Below the pieces are notes generated by a model that ran no database searches, was not told the origin of the DNA, and was given only the letters and a program-made list of their open reading frames with translations. Source: Termitomyces sp. T153 (lineage: Eukaryota; Basidiomycota; Agaricomycetes; Agaricales; Lyophyllaceae). Taken from it: 64,000 nt of DNA. Location of the stretch: the NCBI GenBank assembly GCA_018296165.2, contig JACKQL020000050.1:124001-188000 (forward strand), read 5' to 3'. This document shows, in pieces, positions 43,372-54,960 of the stretch. Position 1 is the stretch's first letter, and every line of letters begins with the position of its first letter. The position numbers were made by a program, and so were the translations under genes.

Positions 43372-45856
43372 GATTGTCAGGTAGTCAGCACGCTGGCCAT
43401 ACTAGTACATATATAATAATTAGAATGGAAGACGTTTCATTTAGAATGAGGTAAAAGCCAATGCGTTGTTAGGAGGGATATATAGTATTAACAGCATCAA
43501 GGTATTGTTTGGGCATTGTTCATGCAAATGGATATAGGATAAACTCAAGGCAGGTGACACAATACACCTGGCATGGTCTTTGGCAAAGTAGGTTTGTACA
43601 TAGACTAAACATGTTCATAAGACCTACGGATGTAGGGGTTGAGGGAAACTGAGGTTCTAAACAAGCGCCCCTTAGCGACCGGCTTTCCGGTTCCGAACAT
43701 TCTATTTATTCTATTCTTTTGCCAATCTCAATCTGTAGCACCCATTGCGCATCCCTAACTCCTGAGCAAGCAGTACGGGATCCGAAAAAGGGACTAGATA
43801 CTGAAATTCTGTTTCGAGCTATAGACGAGTCCACCTGTCTAACTAAGTCTATGGACAATCTATGTAAGCACACCATTGAGGAGTTTGAACCCCGCTGTCT
43901 CTGCCCACTGGATATCCACTTGCCATCCAGAGTATCCCATCCCAGAATGAGCTTCCATGCCCTCGGGTAATGATTACAACACTGATGCTTGAGCTGGTGT
44001 ATAAGGAAGCTCCTGGGTCATGATCTCATCAGTCAAGGTTACAAGGGAGTCCCCATATTGTGGGATGCAGCACAAATGGACTATCATGATTTGTTCTGTA
44101 CTCTCTGGCTTGATGAGGAATGCACAACCATCAGGTATACCAGAGATGCATGAAGCAGCTTACCATGAAGCTGCTGAATATCCTGTAGGATATGGGCCCT
44201 TGACTATTCCATGCTGCAATGGCTTGCAATACTTTTCTGTATTCCCACCCCAATGCCTGCAGTGTAGTCTCCCAGATCCCAAGATAGCCCAAGAATATGT
44301 TTCATGTTGCAAATGGCCTGCCATTTTCTCCTAGTGCCCTGGACATTTCATCAATGTTAGTGCTCTTCTCCTTCTCCTCTTTTCAAAACAACTCATGTGG
44401 CAAACCTGGAATTCTTAATGAACTCCTTCACCACCCCCAATTTTTGACAGATTCCTCCACTACCCATCCTCAAATATCTGAGCTCCATACCAAAGCTATC
44501 CCCCATCTTGGTGCTCATCCCTACTTTGTCTGTCTCTATGTCATTCCTCTTCCAAATCCATATGAATGAGTGGCCATCAATCTATCTGGTCTGATCACTC
44601 TGTATTGCATGATGTTGAGACCAGCATTGGCTGAATATCCTAGAGGAATGGTGATGACATTGACTTCTGTCAAACACAAAAGCCACACCACACACACAAA
44701 GGGGTATGAGAAAACCTCTTGTTTCTATTCATGGAGGGGTTTTTGGTTGTATAGCAGAAGGGATTGGTGATATACTAGATGGGGCCAAGTCTCTGGTGGT
44801 CCTATTCTGCAACACAAAATTTGACTGAGATGTTTGATTTTTAATTTGTTGTGATGCCTGAGTTCAACATAAGTTCATGGCACATCTAGTTCCCTAAAAG
44901 ACCAAAAGCAACTCAACCTAACACAACTAGGCCTACACAAGTCAAACTCCTGGTCAGTATTGATACTTGGTAGCAATCAACAAAATCTTGAGTTTTTCTA
45001 GTTCTGTACTCAACACAAAACATATTTGGTAGCCAAAAAGAATCCCCATTCCCAATCTATCATGTGTCAAATCAGGTACAGTATAAGATATCATCAAAAT
45101 TGATTCATTTCTTGCTTTTTCAAGAGTACTCAAAGGAGGAATAGATGAGTCAAGCTGGTGGTGCTGACACTACCAAATGACTGGAAGTTGTTGCTACAGC
45201 CATCAGCAGGTGGAGCTGATTATTACTACTTCATCAAAGGTTGTGTGCTGGAACTAGTATATATATTGTACTATAGATTAAGGAAGGAAGATTCTTTTGT
45301 CCACCAATTACATTTGTGTTATGTGCTGAACTTGAGATTTAATTGATTGCTACTGTGTACCCAGACTGAATTAGAGGTCAACAGGTGTTGGCTTAGTTGT
45401 GATAACTTGTGTTTTTCCTCCAGGGATTTGGTTGAGTCACAAGCACACATAGAAGTTGGGTACCAAGATGAGTCAAAACATTGAATATCACAGGTCAAAT
45501 TTTGCATTGAAAAAGAAGGTCAATTGGGCTGATTTATATGCTATGTAGCTTGGTACAGGCTTGATTCCATATACATAATATACCACCGATCCTTTCTGCA
45601 GCACAAGCAAAAACTCCTTTTTGTCTGTCCATTTGTGTTGTGGTTTTGTGTTTAGCAAAAGTGAGTGTCATCATTTTAGAGCCCATCACAAGGGTGCTAA
45701 AGTCAAGAGTGGGAAAAAAAGAACTGAGCATTTCTAATGTTTTGCTAACTTTCTGTAATGTTTATCAAGTTGTTGTTAGAAGTCAATGTTGGCAAAAATG
45801 AACTCTTTGAGTTGAGAGTGTAGTGAGCTAGGGGATTAGAAGGGTAGTAAGGAAAA
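43372..45856. other. Repeat-rich, CpG-poor DNA; no gene identified
   Basis: CpG drops sharply after about 43,980. Plus-strand open frames near 44020-44570 are unusually long for such DNA but match nothing I know; they may be remains of an unidentified transposon. Bases about 45249-45700 resemble 54383-55150 and look like two diverged copies of the same repeat. Confidence 0.5.
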
Positions 45857-46088
45857 TGTTGAAGTGGTCAGGGTGTCTGCATATGACACCCCCTTTTGGA
45901 TTCCAATGTGTACATACATCATAGTTTAGTTCTGTGACATTCCATACATTTTTACACACCATCACAATACTACTGCCCATGTCATCTCATGTTCAGTGCA
46001 TTGTGTGCATCTCTATGGACCTGAAAAGGTTTCTGTGCCACTCTTGCATGTTTTCTTGTGTTCTTCTGCCCTTTTGCTATCTTTAACA
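45857..46088 (+). repeat. Left LTR of the gag-only Copia element
   Basis: 232 bp, starts TGTTGAAGTGGTCAGG, ends TTTAACA. It matches 47211-47447 over its whole length with many single-base differences, largely of the C/T and G/A kind. Confidence 0.82.
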
Positions 46089-46089
46089 A

Positions 46090-46106
46090 GTTATGGGCCC
46101 CAGCCC
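46090..46106 (+). other. Half-tRNA primer-binding site
   Basis: GTTATGGGCCCCAGCCC is complementary to the anticodon-loop end of the 5' half of eukaryotic initiator tRNA-Met (loop containing CATAAC). Ty1/Copia elements such as Drosophila copia are known to prime this way. Confidence 0.6.
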
Positions 46107-46186
46107 CAGACTTAATCAAACCATTGCTGCTTCTTGTGCTTCTTTCACATGTCACCTCAATGATTATATTCTATTAACTTCCTCAT

Positions 46187-47062
46187 TTGTTCTTGACCAC
46201 ATTGCATCACAATGTCCCTGAAAAACTTGATGATTCTAATTGGTTTATATGGACCAAGAAAATGATGGGTGCTCTTTGCACCATCAGCATGACTGGGATT
46301 GTTACTGGCAAGATCCCTGCACTTAATCTGGAGGAGAGGAAGAATTGGGATAGGTCAGATGGGATGTTGAGTGGGTACATTTATAGAAGGGTCTCAGATG
46401 GGTACCAGTATCTTGTTGAGGAATGTGAGACTGGTACTGCTGCCTGGGCTGTCCTCAAGGCTCATTTCAAGAAGTCAACCATTGGTAACCAGATGATTGC
46501 TCATGCAGCATTCTACCAGGTCCAGCATGAGTCTGATTGCCCAATCTCCAGGCTGCTTCAGTCCACTAAGCAGAAGCTTGCTGCATTTGGTGTCTAGATC
46601 GACAATACCAAGTTCAAGAATGTCCTCCTCATGCACCTCAATGATTTCTTCCATACTGTTTGCCTCAGCATCCTTGCTCAGTCTCCTGAACCTGATCTTG
46701 CCAAGATCAAGGAGATGCTTGCCAGCTCTGCTGCCACTGACCCTGTCAATATCAAGTCAGAGGATGCTCTTGCTGCTTGAGGCCAGAACTCTGCTAGGTC
46801 TGACAACCCTTTGGTAGATGACAAGGGCCATTGCTGGTGCAACCCCAAGTCTGATGGTTGTCATTGCTGTGGCAGGAAAGGTCACCATGCCTATGCCTGT
46901 ATTTATGACATGTCTTGCAGTATCAAGGACCATGTCATGAAAAACCCTTGCTGTGGCTCATCCTCCCCTTCACCTTCCCACTCTCCACCTTGCCATGCTT
47001 GTATTGCTGGTTTCAACATTGATCCTGTTTCAGTTTGTGCCAGCTCAGCCTCTGCTAACCTA
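46187..47062 (+). pseudogene. Copia gag with CCHC zinc knuckle, two in-frame stops
   Basis: The frame reads PEKLDDSNWFIWTKKMMGAL (UBN2-type gag start), then WAVLKAHFKKSTIGNQMIAH and LASSAATDPVNIKSEDAL. It continues to a zinc knuckle CHCCGRKGHHAYAC (C-x2-C-x4-H-x4-C, about 46862-46903). Stops at about 46597 (TAG) and 46778 (TGA) interrupt it. The frame is otherwise preserved over 290 codons, which suggests it was coding until recently relative to the decay of its surroundings. The true start codon is unclear. Confidence 0.75.
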
Positions 47063-47210
47063 TAACCTGATCCTGATTATGTTGACCTGACCTCCAACAA
47101 TGAACAGTATGCAGTACTCTCTGCTCAGGAACAGGCCCCTTGTGTACTTTGATGGATAAGCTGGATTTGGTGGGAGTATTTCTTCATGTGTCATGTGGGA
47201 CAGGTGGGAG

Positions 47211-47447
47211 TGCTGAAGTGGTCAGGCTGTCTGCACATAACACCCCCCTTTGCATTCTAATATGCACATACATCATAGTTTAGCTCTGTGACATTCCATA
47301 GATTTTTACACACTGTTGCAATACTACTGCCCATGTCATCTCATGTTTGGTGCATTGTGTGCATCTTGTGGACCTGAAAAGGTTTCTGTGCTACTCTCAC
47401 ATGTTTTCTTGCGTTCTCCCACCCCTTTGCCATCCCTACCTTTAACA
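47211..47447 (+). repeat. Right LTR of the gag-only Copia element
   Basis: 237 bp, starts TGCTGAAGTGGTCAGG, ends TTTAACA, followed by the GAAAA duplication. Confidence 0.82.
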
Positions 47448-48664
47448 GAAAACATGAGAGTACTTGGATATCTATGTCAAGAGATCAATCCAAAATGAGA
47501 TGGTAAGAGTAGGTAAGGCTTAGAGTCAGGTAAAATGTAAGTAAATGAAGTAAGGATCCAAAATGACACCTGGAATGACACCAAGCATGGCATTTGCAAT
47601 GTTGACACAGGGTTCAAGCTATAAGACTATATATGGTCTGCAGCTACTGCATATCCCAAAGGTGGTAGAGGAGCATAGACTCACATGACTGTCATGTCAC
47701 ATAGTACTTGGGAAACTCTGTGAAGTTGGTTATCTCAGGAATCCATGCTTAATAGTTATATCATTTCCAATTGGTGTGTTTCTTATTGAAAGGCTTTAAA
47801 AAATTAAAGATGTCTTTTTCCACAGTGACTAGTGATGTTCCAGGCTTGGTTTGGTCATGACTGTCACAAGCCATGAAAAGCCATTTGAAAATAAGGGCAG
47901 CAGCATAGACTGATGAAAATGTTACTCAACATAAATGATTGGATTGTAATAGTAGTCTTATACCAGATCAAGAAATCCAAATACAGATTCCAGATCTTTA
48001 ACTTTCTTAAGGTGGCTGAATATCAGGACCAACAAGTCTATGTAGCAAGCATGACACAAAAATGGGTTTTTACACAGCTCTTGTCACAGACTGGGCACAC
48101 CATTAAGAATGACAAGCAACCAGAAAAAATAGTATAACATATTTCTTGGCCCTTTTTATCTTTTGGAAACAGATTTCAGTGCCAGTCAGTATGTATTTAC
48201 TTTTGGGGCCAGAGTGAGTTATTTATTATTTTTACATGGTTAAAAAGCTTACCATAAAATGTAAAATCCTGCCATAAAAGGCAGGTGGAATGTTCCATGG
48301 TAGCTTAAACCTGAAATTGGGCACCCCACTTATTTATTTCTGTTCTGCTCCTGCTTCTAATCATAACTTGAGTCAATTTTTTAACGTGGTTATAAGAGCT
48401 CTTTCTGCCTGTTACACGTGGAACAATCTCCATGTACTTATCTGTAGCAAGTACAATAGCCCCATATACTATCATTTGTGGTTGCTTCTTCTATGTATTT
48501 ATCTTATGCCAATAGCAAGACTATTTGATTTATGTGAAATGAGAAGGTCATGATCAGTGAGTGATCCCACTGTTGGCTTCATTTAGCACTCTAAATCTTT
48601 ACCTTTGGAAGATAGAGAAGTTATGCGTTTTCCATAGGTATCAGCTGAGCCAAAGCCATAGCTG

Positions 48665-48766
48665 GGCCATCCTCTATGGCCTCAGCTTGGTCAGCTAGGC
48701 CATCCTCTATGGCCTCAGCTTGGTCAGCTAGGCCATCCTCTATGGCCTCAGCTTGGTCAGCTAGGC
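48665..48766. repeat. 33-bp tandem repeat, about three copies
   Basis: Unit GGCCATCCTCTATGGCCTCA plus GCTTGGTCAGCTA, repeated three times without differences and followed by a partial unit. The identity of the copies inside decayed DNA suggests recent expansion. Confidence 0.9.
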
Positions 48767-49774
48767 CTACAATATAGACCCTAATTGAGCAGGGTAATAA
48801 TCAAATATGAGCAGAATGCACATCAAACATACACCATGAGAAGGTTAGTAAGCGATCCCACCGTTGACTTCACTTGGTAAGTCTAACTATTAATTCTGTC
48901 ACATTTTTGAACTTTTGGTTTGGCGACTTCCGTGATTCATAGGTCCGGCTGGTCCGAGAAGCCGGTGCCCTGGCACATCTCTTCTCATTCCGATTCATTC
49001 ACAGACCATCATTATTCTTCTTCAATGCATCTAATACTTACGTCTGAACGGGGGGGTTCTTCTGACGTCAGAAGCAATTTTCGGAAGCAAAGATCCAACC
49101 AAGGCTCTCATTATACCAATCATCAATACAAGTTCGCCCAAAATATTCACGGTCGCACTCAATCTTTTTATGACCGTGTGCTCGAAAAAATGTACATCTA
49201 AGATCTTGATCCATTCAAAATGAGATACAATCGCGCTCAGTACTTGATTCGTCGGTCACTGGCCACCTGGCAGGCGCTGCTTCTTACTACATATGGATAC
49301 TTACTCCGACTCGGAATTCTATAGATAGCTTCACATCTGCACATCTCATTTCAGCGCTCATCTGTCAGGTCAGTTCACACAGCACCTCGTGCCTTCGCCT
49401 ACCAAAACAGGCATCGCCATTATCCAGTGATGAAGTCATTCAGAGGGTTCACAAGGACAGAGTTATCCCCCATTAGTAATTTTTTCCCTTTAGATTTTCT
49501 CTGTTTGCGATTCGATGAGGTAGAATGACAAAGTAGTTGGAAGCTTAACAGAAAGAGGGGCAGGAAGGTCAGGCTTATTGTGCCAATTTGGAACCATGCA
49601 TGAGATAATTTGAACGCAAGTCGTAGAAGCACACACGTTGGAAAATACGGTAGATAATATTATACTGATCGTACGCGTACCGTTCCAGCGGCAAAAGGGG
49701 ATCCAAGACAAAAGTCAAGAACAAACAAGATGCTAGTAGAATAGCGAGCTAGCTGATCTACAGAAACAGTCCTC
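48767..49774. other. Transition from CpG-poor repeat DNA to host-type DNA, no gene seen
   Basis: A degenerate direct repeat of about 50 bp (around 48539-48590 and 48837-48890, each with ATGAGAAGGT and GATCCCA-C-GTTG) flanks the 33-bp tandem repeat. After about 48,900 CpG becomes normal. The open frame 48920-49201 has no recognisable content. Confidence 0.45.
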
Positions 49775-51707
49775 TCAATCAATCGCTCTACCCGCCCTAC
49801 GTTCCTCGCCCGCAATCCTCCTCTTACTTTCCGGCTCTCCCTGCATCGCATTTGACAACCCTCTCTTCACGCCCGGCCTAACAACGTGCCCTTGTCCTCC
49901 CAGCCCGTCGCCCTCACCCGTCCCGACCAACTCACTCACAGACGTGCCCGCCGACGCAGAACTTCCCGACGAACCAGGTCTTTCCCGATGTACAGCAAAA
50001 CCCGTACCATGCTCGAACCGACGTGGTCTTTGACGAGCATCGGGAGGCGGACGAAGCACGGTTTCGTTCTCCCGTGCACGGGCGAGCACAGCTTGGTGAT
50101 ACCTCGATAGATCGTCGGGTTGTTGTGTCTGCTGCAGGGTGTGGGACACGTAGCGAGGCTGGTGGAACGAAGGCTGGGACGAGCGGGAGTGCTTTTCTTG
50201 GGGATGAGCAGAGGAGCGGTGGTAAGGGTGCGCGATGTTGGATACTGTCGCACGACGGGCGTGGTGCTCGCGATGAGGCTGCTCGCCGACGGGCGTGCTG
50301 TGCATGAAAGCACGCCAGAGATTTCCGTCGCCTTCGGCGGGATGTGGAGGCATGGGCGTGGTGTTGAAATCGGAAGTGGTGTCGTCGAGAACGTCGGAGA
50401 AAAAGGGCGGGGCGGCGGTGGCAATAAGGGCGGGATCGTCGAGGGATAGAGCACGAAATGTCGACTCGTCGAATGTTTCGCTGGAGTTGGAAGGGGAGGC
50501 GGCGACAGCAGACGTAGAGTGAATGATGTTTGTAGTGCTATGGAAAGATGAAGATGGATGAAAAGGTTGGAAGGGGGCGAATATTGGGTCCTAGTAAAGG
50601 CTTGTGAGATTAGATTCTACGCATGTAGATGGATGATACTTACAGAGCCATTAAAAGCCCCTGTCACCTCGTCCGGTGGCAAAGGCAGGTGAACTTCTGA
50701 GCCCGCTGAAGAGGGAATGGAGCTGGCGCTCCCGTCGCTGTAATCCAAGTCCTGTTCGAACTCTGGCTTCGGTCGCTGGATCGAATGACGGTAGACTGTA
50801 GAGGTATCGATCGGTGGATACTGGTGTTGCGGTTGGTGGCGGTGTATCTTTTCTGACAAGAGGTGGATGAATAAAATAGCAGAAAAAGACGATGAAACAG
50901 ACCTTGAGCATAGCGAGTGTGGTCCCAAGTACCTCCCCAGCCGTCATGAGGATCTGGAAAGTGATGTGCAGGCGTGTTGTGTTCGTCATTTCGCCTCAAC
51001 AAGTCGGCGCGGGCGCGATAGCGAGAGGAAAAATCGGCTGATTCGGTTGGGGTGTTGTCTAGGTAGGTCGGCGTGAACATGAAAGCATCAGAGAAGAGAT
51101 TTTCTGCCATGGAGGGCACAGTGAGCGAGGGATTGAAGTCATCGCGAGACGGAGAGGGAGGGACGTGGCCCGGGCCGACAGGGGCTGTCTGACGGTGGAA
51201 CTTGACGAAGGTGCAGCGAAGCTTACGCTGACAGCATTTGGCTGGAGTCGGATTAACAAAATAAAATAAGAATTAAAGACAAGGTACCGCATGGATTGGC
51301 GCCGTCGCACGGGAGGGAGTTCTGGACGCACTGGTCACATGCCTGCTTGGATGTGGTGGCGCGGGAGGCAGAGGCAGAGCCCTTTCTGCGGGCGGCAGCG
51401 GGGGGGAGCAGGGGCTTCTCGGAGGGATGGCACTTGTTGACGTGCCGTGCGAGGAGATCGCTGTGGAAGGCTGAGCGCGCGGAGAGGGGCAGAGGGCAAA
51501 CGAACCTGCGGGCGAACTGATCGCCACAGACTTGGCACTTGTATGGTCGGTCGCCAGTGTCTGTCGGAATCGTCAGCGTGATCTGGCGAGCCACGCGACG
51601 CGGTGGAGCAGCTCCACCGCGGACTTACGCGATCGCATGTGGCGTGCTACGTGCTGTGGGCGGGTAAACGTCGAGTTGCAGACCGGGCACTTGTGGTCTC
51701 CCCCCAT
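49775..51707 (-). CDS. Transcription factor with two C2H2 fingers fused to a Zn2Cys6 cluster, 556 aa
   Basis: Probable sequence-specific nuclear regulator; target unknown. Six exons (51707-51629, 51560-51506, 51460-51288, 51241-50903, 50852-50644, 50590-49775). C2H2 finger 1 is CPVCNSTFTRPQHVARHMRSH (C7, C10, H23, H27). Finger 2 starts CQVCGDQFARSDLLARH (C35, C38, H51, H56). A Ser/Ala/Lys linker follows, then a canonical fungal Zn2Cys6 cluster, C-x2-C-x6-C-x5-C-x2-C-x6-C (C86, C89, C96, C102, C105, C112), followed by basic QRKLR. The remaining 440 residues are low-complexity, rich in S/T/P/H/D, with EFEQDLDYSDGS and ETFDESTF acidic patches that could activate transcription, and a basic C-terminus (PESKRRIAGEERRAGR). 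Splice phases agree throughout. No fungal-specific middle homology domain is evident. Confidence 0.88.
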
Positions 51708-54596
51708 TTTGGCTGCCAACAAACGAGCCCAGCGCATTCATATCCCTCCTCACCAACGACGTCATGCCCCTTCCCACGCAGTCATGACAACCGTCCATCA
51801 CGACGTCACTGAAAAAAACGAGGGTGCAATCTATATTTGCACAACGCGAATGACCTCATGCGACACGCCCTCAGAGCTGCCCAAGCTGACGTATGCCAAG
51901 ATCCACTGCATGAGCATTCCGCGGAAGATCATTGTCAAAAGCTACGTCCGCAGCGTCTCCCATCTGGAGAAGAATAGGACAAACAACTCACGCTCGGTGC
52001 CTATTCGGTCTTTATTGACACTTTCTCCTTCCAAACTTGACCTCGTTTCTCCCGAGATATTAACCGACAGCCATGGTCATCTGTCCCATGTTTGCGGTGC
52101 ACTGTTATCGGTGCGCGTTTCAACAAGGCCACGTAATCGCCCCGACCGTTTTCGATTCAATGCCCTTAACTAGCTCTACGGCGCATTATCCAACGATTGA
52201 ACGCCACCCATATTCGTTATCAACGTCATCCGCAAACACTGATCAGCGTGTGCCCATCTATATCAACATCTCGTGATAATCTCGTTTCGTCGTTTTCCCC
52301 GTCTCCCTATCTATCCATAGACGCACATACCAGGCAACTAGAATCTCACAGCTGGCAATCCACATGGTTAGATAGCTTGTTGGCCTGACGTCAACCACTT
52401 GCGTATAGATCTGTACACGCGGCCACAAAGTTTTTAGCCCAACGTCGCTTATCAGATATCCAACCCATGTTCCGACAGACCCTGTGGGAACCACTGGCAC
52501 AATTACCGTGATCGACTACATTTCACCGGGGGCATGCTCGTTGCGGTATCTGATCCGACGCCACCGGTATATTGTCACTCAGAAACATATCCAGAATGTC
52601 CAAAATGGTACAGCCTGACTATATCTCCATGAAATAAGGAATCTAGTGCATGCATTCAGATAGATCTCAGATTCACAAACACCTTGTCTACAAAGTTAAG
52701 CTATTCGTGGTATCTTATCTTTCAACAGTTATTTAAAAGGAACATCAAAAGGCACTACCCTGCTTCTGATATCTTATCATGCCGTCATAACAGGGATATT
52801 GAGTCTGTGACCTGTTGTTTAGTGTGATCTTGAGATTGCTGATCAATAAGATGCTTAATGGCACATTCCACAATGGATTCTGATTGCTGGGATGAACACA
52901 GATTTGGCATTCTGGTATCAAAAAGTGTTGCATCTGAGCCTGCATTGCTTATAACATTGAGCACATTCTGCAGATTCATGTGTTGTCAGAATAGAGACAA
53001 CTGCTGTTCAAATTGGTTTTGATGTTGTTTGATGTTTGCAAGGGAGCTGGCTGTACAGTTTGTGAGTGGTTTCTTGGTGCCTGAGTGCCTCATGACCCCG
53101 ATCAGGAACACAAAACTAGAATTGACCTGAATGGAAGCCTTTTGCAAGACTAGAACATGCCTGGACTCAAATCAGGGGAGGTGTTCAAGAATGAAGAATT
53201 CTTGTTTTGGGAAATCAGATGACTAGCAGGTAATTTCTTGGTTTGAAAAATAGGATGGGTGAAAAACATTTTCCAGTCAATGATTATTAACAAGTCATGA
53301 GTAATGGCTTGATTCCTGAAGTCAATTTGATTGTTGTGTTGCATCTACCCTGTCAATGTTTAAGGGTCCATCTTTAGGCCAGACATGGGATGCTATCTAC
53401 AAATGGGTAGTCAGTGCAACAAAAACTTCAAAGTTTTCTTTATATTAGCTTTCTTTAAGGCCAGCTTTGGTGGTCTCTGCAAAGACAATGTGGTTCTTTC
53501 ATGAAGCATAGCATGCTTATTAAATAGCTTCTGAAGTGAAGAATCTTGTGTTGTGCATGAAGCATGGTGCTAAAGTTGCCAGGCTTACAGAAGATTGAGC
53601 AGGTAAAAAGTCAAAAAATTCTTGGATGGAAGGAGGTTTAGAGTTTAGGGCCATTTATATTCATGAGTCATTGATCCTAAAAGGCAGTGACCACATACCT
53701 GTTTATTGTCAAGTGATTGGTACAATTGAGAATGCTTAGTGCTTACATACCATTTTATATGCACATGCCATTTGTTTCAGATGTCATCACACAAAAATCC
53801 CTGGGAAGCTCTTGTAAAATTTCCTCCTTTGCTGTTGAGGAACATGCAGGCTTAACAAGAAAGCTGAGACAGAGTCTTAAGAGGAAGGCATATTATTAAA
53901 TGTGAAATAGTACAATATGTAATAAGAGATCATAAAGTAGAGAAATATATTTCACTTCTGCATGCACTTACTGTCAAGTGATTGTCTGGAAAAGAAAACT
54001 CAGTGGTGCCCCAATTTACAGAAAGATTGCATATTTTGAGCCAGATTTCAAAAAATTTCTGGACAAGTTACTGGCTGTTAATCAAGTACATACATTTACT
54101 GAAAGTATGTGAAGAACTATCTGAAACACACAGCTGCAAAAAATACTCAGGTGCACCAAATGACATATCTTCATCTGCCTCACTTTATTTTCCTTGTTGC
54201 AGAATCATTTGTAAAGGTGTTTGGGTGTTTTTCCTGTACTCAGTACTGGTAGGCTTTAATGACCATTGGGGGAGGAACAGAGCAACATGGTAAATTTGGT
54301 GTAGCATAAGGTAGAATCAACTCTAGCCTGATTCTTGCTTGCTACAATTGTATCCAAATTCCCATCAATGCCCACAAAAGTCATGTGTTGGAACTGGTAT
54401 ACATTGCACTATAGATTTAAGAATAAGGAGACTTCTTTTTGACTCTGATTGATATTTGTATTACATGCCAAACTTAGGATTTTGTTGATTGCTACCAAGC
54501 ACCAGTACTAAAATTGGGCAAACAAAAGTTGACTTAATTATGACAAGTTGTTCTGGTCCTTTTAGTGAGTTAGCTAAGTTTTGAGAGCAAGTTGAG
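51708..54596. other. Intergenic region passing into CpG-depleted repeat DNA
   Basis: 51,708-52,600 has host-like CpG and probably includes the promoter of the zinc-finger gene. From about 52,650 CpG nearly vanishes and the DNA is AT-rich. No coding relic was recognised until 54,597. Confidence 0.5.
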
Positions 54597-54960
54597 GTGG
54601 AGTGCCAAGACTCATTAATGTCTAACTGGTATGCACTCAAAGACTCAGCAGCACAGATTGCCTTAGTACTGTTCAATGGGTGGTATTGCAAGAATGGACT
54701 CATGACTCATGTTGTATCTGACCATGACAAACTTCTCATTGCTGAGATCTGGATAGAACTTGCACAAACTCAAGATGTCTACCTCCTACTACCCCAAGAC
54801 AGATAGTGACAGCAAACACACAAATAAGACCATTGTCCAGGCTATACACTACCTTGTAGACTGAGACTAGAAGAGATAGCTTGCCACACTGCCCCCTGTA
54901 TAGTTTGCAATCATGAACACAGGCAATTCCTCAATGTAAGACCCCATACTTCTGGATGAG
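54597..54960 (+). pseudogene. Ty3/Gypsy integrase remnant
   Basis: Plus strand, broken frames: THVVSDHDKLLIAEIWIEL (TDRD-type second aspartate region of the integrase catalytic core), then in another frame a TNKTIVQAIHYLVD-like stretch and FAIMNT. Order and spacing fit the Gypsy integrase core. Stops and shifts are frequent and CpG is absent. Neighbouring DNA (54383-55150) resembles 45249-45700. Confidence 0.55.

Larger units (their letters stand above)
45857..47447 (+). mobile_element. Complete gag-only Copia-type LTR element (1.6 kb), decayed
   Basis: Flanked by the perfect 5-bp duplication GAAAA (45852-45856 and 47448-47452). LTRs of 232 and 237 bp (45857-46088, 47211-47447) begin TGTTGAAG/TGCTGAAG and end AACA. 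Immediately after the left LTR is a primer site of the half initiator-tRNA-Met type (GTTATGGGCCCCAGCCC). A purine tract GGTGGGAG precedes the right LTR. The 1.1-kb interior encodes only gag; there is no protease, integrase or RT. This matches the structural class of non-autonomous elements that keep gag. The LTRs differ at many positions, so it is old. Confidence 0.82.

Noticed and set aside
44020..44570. Possible protein-coding transposon gene
   Set aside because: Frames are open longer than expected, but I recognise no domain, so no function is assigned.
48665..48766. CRISPR-like regular repeats
   Set aside because: Direct tandem units without spacers in a eukaryotic genome; a simple minisatellite.
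51532..52173. Plus-strand frame of 213 codons opposite the zinc-finger gene start
   Set aside because: Antisense to clearly coding exons for part of its length, and no recognisable content beyond; treated as chance.
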